In this document: piece after piece, positions 60,328 through 64,000 of the stretch | How positions within the stretch are numbered: the stretch's first letter is position 1 | Layout of the letters: every line of letters begins with the position of its first letter | Source of the DNA: Cryptomeria japonica | Taxonomy: Eukaryota > Streptophyta > Pinopsida > Cupressales > Cupressaceae | DNA: 64,000 nt | Direction: 5' to 3' | Assembly (NCBI RefSeq): GCF_030272615.1 | Contig: NC_081410.1 | Location: 253,503,533 to 253,567,532, forward strand | Translations under genes and position numbers: made by a program | Notes under the pieces: generated by a model | What the model was told of the DNA's origin: nothing | The model's database searches: none | What the model saw: only the letters and a program-made list of their open reading frames with translations

Positions 60328-62145
60328 ATGATGAAGAAGGAAGGTCCAAATTTTAATAGAGAAAAATATAGAATATGGAGTGATAGAATGAAAATTTATA
60401 TCAAGAGTCTAGGAAACCAATACTAGGAACATGTTAGTACTCAATATATTGCACCTAGTGGGATTATGACTCATGATTAGAAGAAAGAGCAACAAGAAAA
60501 TAATCAAGCACTGGAGGCTATTATCAGTTCTTTGTCTGATGCAGAATATGTAGATGTCCATGGTCTAGAGATTGCATATGAGGTATGGAAGAAACTTGAA
60601 GAGATTTATAAAGGTGATGAACATGTGAAGATTGCCAAGGAAGAGATTCTAAGAGGAAAGTTTGATGACATGCAGATGGCCGAAGGTGAGAATATCCAAC
60701 AATATGGTCAATGGATAAAAGAGATAGTTGGTGAGATCAAGAGTGCTAGTGGTAAAGTGGAAGATACCATAGTGGCTAGTAATGTATTGAGAACCCTACT
60801 ACCGGTCTATGCTATCTAAGTTGTAGCCATTCAGGAGCTAAAGTCTATTGACAAAACTAAGGTAACCCTTGAATCCATCATTGGTAAGCTTATTGCTTTT
60901 GAATTAAATGGTTATGATGGTAGCGTTCAGAAATATAAGTCTGCATTTAGAGCTTTAGTTTCTAACCCATATATGAGGAAAGGTAGAGATGTCAGTCAGA
61001 GTTATGAATCTATATCCAGTAGAGAAGTTGATGATGAAGATTGTTTGGTTGAGCTTGAAGGATTGTTGGCCAAGCAGTTGCCCAAAGGAACCAGTAAATA
61101 TAGAGGTAAATTACCTTTGAAATGCTTTGCATGCAACAAGATTGGACACATTGCAGCTAACTGTCCGAATGGTGATAATGAGCACAAGCAAGACAAGTTC
61201 AAGAAGTACAAGGGAAAAAGAAAAAGAGATTGTCTTATTGCAGTTGATGGTGGTATCACTAATGAGGAATCTGATGATGATGCTAATGAAGACATTGTAT
61301 TTGTATCCATTAAAGAGGAAACATTTGATCATAAATCTTTAGTTTCTCACATGGATAATTCTAATGATTGGATCATTGATAGTGGTTGTTCACATCATAT
61401 GACCGGTGATAGGATAAATTTATTTCTTTGAAGTAATTTGATGGTGGAGTTGTAAGATTTGGTAATGACTCACCCTACATGGTTAAAGGTAAGGGGACTA
61501 TTTCTCTTAATGGAAAGAGTAGTGCAGATGATGTCTATTGGGTTGAAGGTCTAAAGCACAATTTTTTGAGTGTTGCTCAACTCAATGATAGAGGATATCC
61601 ATTGGAGTTTAAGAATGGTATGTGGAAAATCTATGGGAACAAAGGTGAACCGATTGCAACCGACAAGAAGACTAAAGGTAACTTATTTCACCTGAATCCT
61701 AAATTCAACAACTGTTTAATTGCTAAAGTAGATGATAGTTGGCTTTGGCCTAGGAGATTTTTTCATATAAATTTTGATAACATTGTTAAAGTGAGTAAGT
61801 CCAAGATAGTGGGAGGTTTGCCTCAGTTGGACAAACTAGTTAATGCTCTATGTAAGGAATGTCAGTTGGGAAAGATGACATTCTCAACTTTCAAGAGCTA
61901 ATCTTTTTCAATGGAACATCTATTAGATTTGGTTCATACAGACCTCTGTGGACCAATAAGGACAAAAAGTATTCAAGGTGACAGATACTTTATGATCTTC
62001 ACTAATGATTTGTCAAGAATGATGTGGGTCACATTCTTTAAGGATAAAATAAAAGAATTTAGTAAGTTCAAGGCATTCAGGGCCTTAGTTGAAAAGGAGA
62101 GTGGTAAGAAGACAAAATGTCTAAGGACTGATCAAGGTGGCTTGA
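60328..62145 (+). pseudogene. copia gag-protease-integrase, broken and truncated
   Basis: The ATG at 60328/60331 opens a UBN2-type gag (GPNFNREKYRIWSDRMKIYI; EIAYEVWKKLEEIY) with stops at 60424 (TAG), 60478 (TAG) and 60817 (TAA). An intact CCHC knuckle, CFACNKIGHIAANC (about 61120-61160), follows, and then protease WIIDSGCSHHMTGD (about 61370-61410). A one-base deletion shifts the frame near 61425. The integrase part continues with VEGLKHNFLSVAQL, the pre-integrase Cys pair CKECQLGK, HTDLCGPI and LRTDQGG, where it breaks off at 62145. The third catalytic residue, RT and RNase H are absent. Confidence 0.85.
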
Positions 62146-62303
62146 TAGGGTGATGAGTTCTGCACAAGGTCTTCTGGTTAGCTTCATTGATCCAAGCATC
62201 TCACTATCCACCCCATGAGATGACCTAAAACAAAGAGGAAAATGATTTGGTTAGAGCTCTAGGTTATTCCTTTCACTCTTGCATACATAAAGCTACTCCT
62301 ACT
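62146..62303 (+). repeat. 158-bp fragment of the giant gypsy LTR
   Basis: Matches 23970-24127 end to end in the same orientation (TAGGGTGATGAGTTCT ... GCTACTCCTACT) with roughly ten differences. It lies exactly between the truncated copia integrase and the next copia-type LTR. Confidence 0.85.
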
Positions 62304-62310
62304 TTCTTGA

Positions 62311-63523
62311 TGATGGACACACACTTTCTTGATGTATGAGTTATGCTCAACCAGTAATTGTTCCAACCAGTATTGTGTATTATTGAATGTATAGTCTTTA
62401 GACTATCGCTATTTTGCAGAAGATGTTTACCAATCATAGATTGACTGAAGAACTCAAGCGGTATGGAGACCCCAAGCGGTTCAAGGATCACAAGAGGTAC
62501 AAGGACCCAAGAAGTAGTTAACTTTTGATTGGAACACTACGATCTACCAGTCTTCATTTTTGACAACTGGTAGTTGGTATATTGTATTAACCAGTATTAC
62601 TCTATGATGAGTTACCAACTGGTATTATTCTGTGATGAGTTACCAACTGGTATTACTATAATGTGTGATGAGTTGTCATCCATCGACACTTTGGCAGTGT
62701 GTTTGTGCCATGTTACCAAATGTGTCTAGATGCACTGAACCTAGGAACTTGTAGTCTAATTCTATTGAACTGACATGAAATCAGTTTCCTTTATAAGGAC
62801 ATCATGTCTAGGATTTGCATGTGAGATGTGTGATATGTGTAAGAGATAGAGTATGAGACATTGTGTGATCATTGAAGAGAAGATTAGGTCTGTGTGAAGA
62901 AACAAAGTGTGGAGATATTGAAGACTGAAGTAATGCTAAAATGCATTAACAATGAGTTGACAAGGATCTAATTAAGAATACTATGCTATTGTCTAGATCA
63001 TTCACTTGTTGATTACTAATATCTTCGACAAGTCTGAAACCTTTAACCAAGTAGACCCAACAAAGCCTTTGTAAATCCTTTAACAAGGTAGTTCACAATT
63101 GTGGATCTGAAATCCTTTCACAAGGTAGTCTTTAACAGGACTTATAGAAATCCTTTAACAAGGTAGTCTTTAACAGGACTTATCTCCTAACAGAGATCTA
63201 GATTCCTAACAGGATCTATTCTGGTGAAGAACATTGTATGACCTTAACCGGTCTGACCTTAACCGGTCTGGTTTCTATTCTGTAGATAGTTACTTTTGAG
63301 TTTCTGCTCACCGTGGTTTTTCCCACTTGGGTTTCCATGTCAAATATCTTGTGTTATGGTGATTGTTCTCTTGTGGGTGAATGCTTTGTTTGCTATTTGG
63401 TTTACATTTATCTTAACCGGTTTATTAGTGAATTTGTTGCACCGGTTATTTGCTAAACTGTTTAAGAGTTTGTTTACAGTAATTTTTGGTATACTAATTC
63501 ACCCCCCTTCTTAGTATTCATCA
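62311..63523 (+). repeat. 5' LTR of a copia-type element (relative of 404-7376)
   Basis: It starts TGATGGACACACACTT, ends TTAGTATTCATCA and is 1,213 bp. It is the same family as the LTRs at 404-1453 and 6253-7376 but in the opposite orientation. U3 has direct repeats built on GATGAGTTACCAACTGGTATTA (62600-62680). A TATA-like TTTATAAGG is at 62790-62798. Confidence 0.85.
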
Positions 63524-63525
63524 AT

Positions 63526-63538
63526 TGGTATCAGAGCC
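63526..63538 (+). other. PBS, initiator-Met type, intact
   Basis: TGGTATCAGAGCC two bases after the LTR end, complementary to the 3' end of initiator tRNA-Met as in most plant copia elements. Confidence 0.85.
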
Positions 63539-63573
63539 AACCTTTCTATAAGTCTAACCTCTTGGAAGGAGAT

Positions 63574-64000
63574 ATGGGGGAATATAGTGTGAGGGAACTT
63601 ACTCATCGTCTTAGTTAGACTGAGAGAGCCTATGATGAACTCAAAGTCAAGTATAAAGCCTTTTTGGCCAAAATAAGAGAGCATGCTAAGAAACTAATGG
63701 AACTCACTGAAAATAGCTCTTCAGATGAAGCAAACATGGATGCCCTAGTTGAAGAAGTTGAAAAACTAAATGAATCTAAAGCCAACCTGAGAAGAGAGTT
63801 GGAAGGACTGACTATAAGAATGAGTCAAGAGCTTGAGAATAGGAGGAAATCTGAAGATCTGGTAAAACACAAAGATCATGAGATCTCCAAGCTGAAGCAA
63901 GAAATTAGCACCCTTACTGCTCATTTTCAAGAGAGTAAAGTGGAAAAAGAAGAAATGCAAGGTGAACTAAACATGGCTATTTCTAAGAATGCAACCTTGA
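63574..64000 (+). pseudogene. gag (coiled-coil) 5' part, runs off the window
   Basis: The ATG at 63574 opens a frame continuing past the window end (142 codons visible). It is the same protein as the minus-strand gag at 6207: MGEYSVRELTHRL, AKKLMELTENSSSDEANMD, SQELENRRKSEDL and EISKLKQEIS, again heptad-rich. It has a TAG at codon 15 (63616-63618), the same codon that is TAG in the other copy. The downstream part lies outside the window, so whether it also lacks pol and carries ORF2 cannot be seen. Confidence 0.8.

Noticed and set aside
404-63523. Reading the LTRs at 404-1453 and 62311-63523 as the two ends of one giant element
   Set aside because: They are in opposite orientations, and each belongs to its own element with its own PBS and gag.

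Overview
This window is a stretch of plant nuclear DNA made almost entirely of nested, mostly dead LTR retrotransposons. I see no host protein-coding gene, rRNA, tRNA or CRISPR array. The kingdom is clear from plant-type Ty1/copia and Ty3/gypsy polyproteins, primer-binding sites (PBS) of the initiator-Met type and the TGGCGACTCTGC type, and very long LTRs. The A+T-rich composition, the LTRs of 3.9 to more than 6 kb and the many old nested copies suggest a very large, slowly purged genome such as a gymnosperm. That last step is inference with low confidence.

Layout. (1) 1-403: end of a gypsy-like gag. (2) 404-7376, minus strand: a copia-type element without pol. It has a coiled-coil/zinc-knuckle gag, then a separate ORF of about 1,030 codons (ORF2) behind its own TATA-like box. 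(3) 7377 to about 11.1 kb: 3' end of a gypsy element, with a 66-bp minisatellite, polypurine tract and LTR with TATA box. (4) 11.19-12.5 kb: broken copia protease/integrase. (5) 12.5-23.6 kb: a giant gypsy LTR split by a 3.9-kb solo LTR with a perfect 5-bp target duplication. (6) 23.6-27.0 plus 50.2-53.1 kb: a second copy of the giant LTR, serving as 5' LTR of a Tat-like gypsy element whose gag-pol lies at 53.4-58.8 kb. (7) 27,008-50,229: a composite tandem element inside that LTR, LTR(truncated)-LTR-INT-LTR-INT-LTR, with 4-kb LTRs and an 880-codon gag-like ORF but no pol. (8) 58.8-62.1 kb: copia element truncated in integrase. (9) 62,146-62,303: scrap of the giant gypsy LTR. (10) 62,311-64,000: start of a plus-strand relative of element (2).

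How the parts relate. Elements (2) and (7) lack pol and would need enzymes from other elements. Element (6) encodes protease, RNase H, RT, a second RNase H and integrase, with an apparently intact RNase H placed before RT, but it is full of stops. Order of events inferred from nesting: giant gypsy LTRs first, then the solo LTR and the composite. The composite is youngest, since its two ORF copies carry one stop each, at different sites. Stops in the older elements are mostly TAG, which fits decay of methylated CAG sites.
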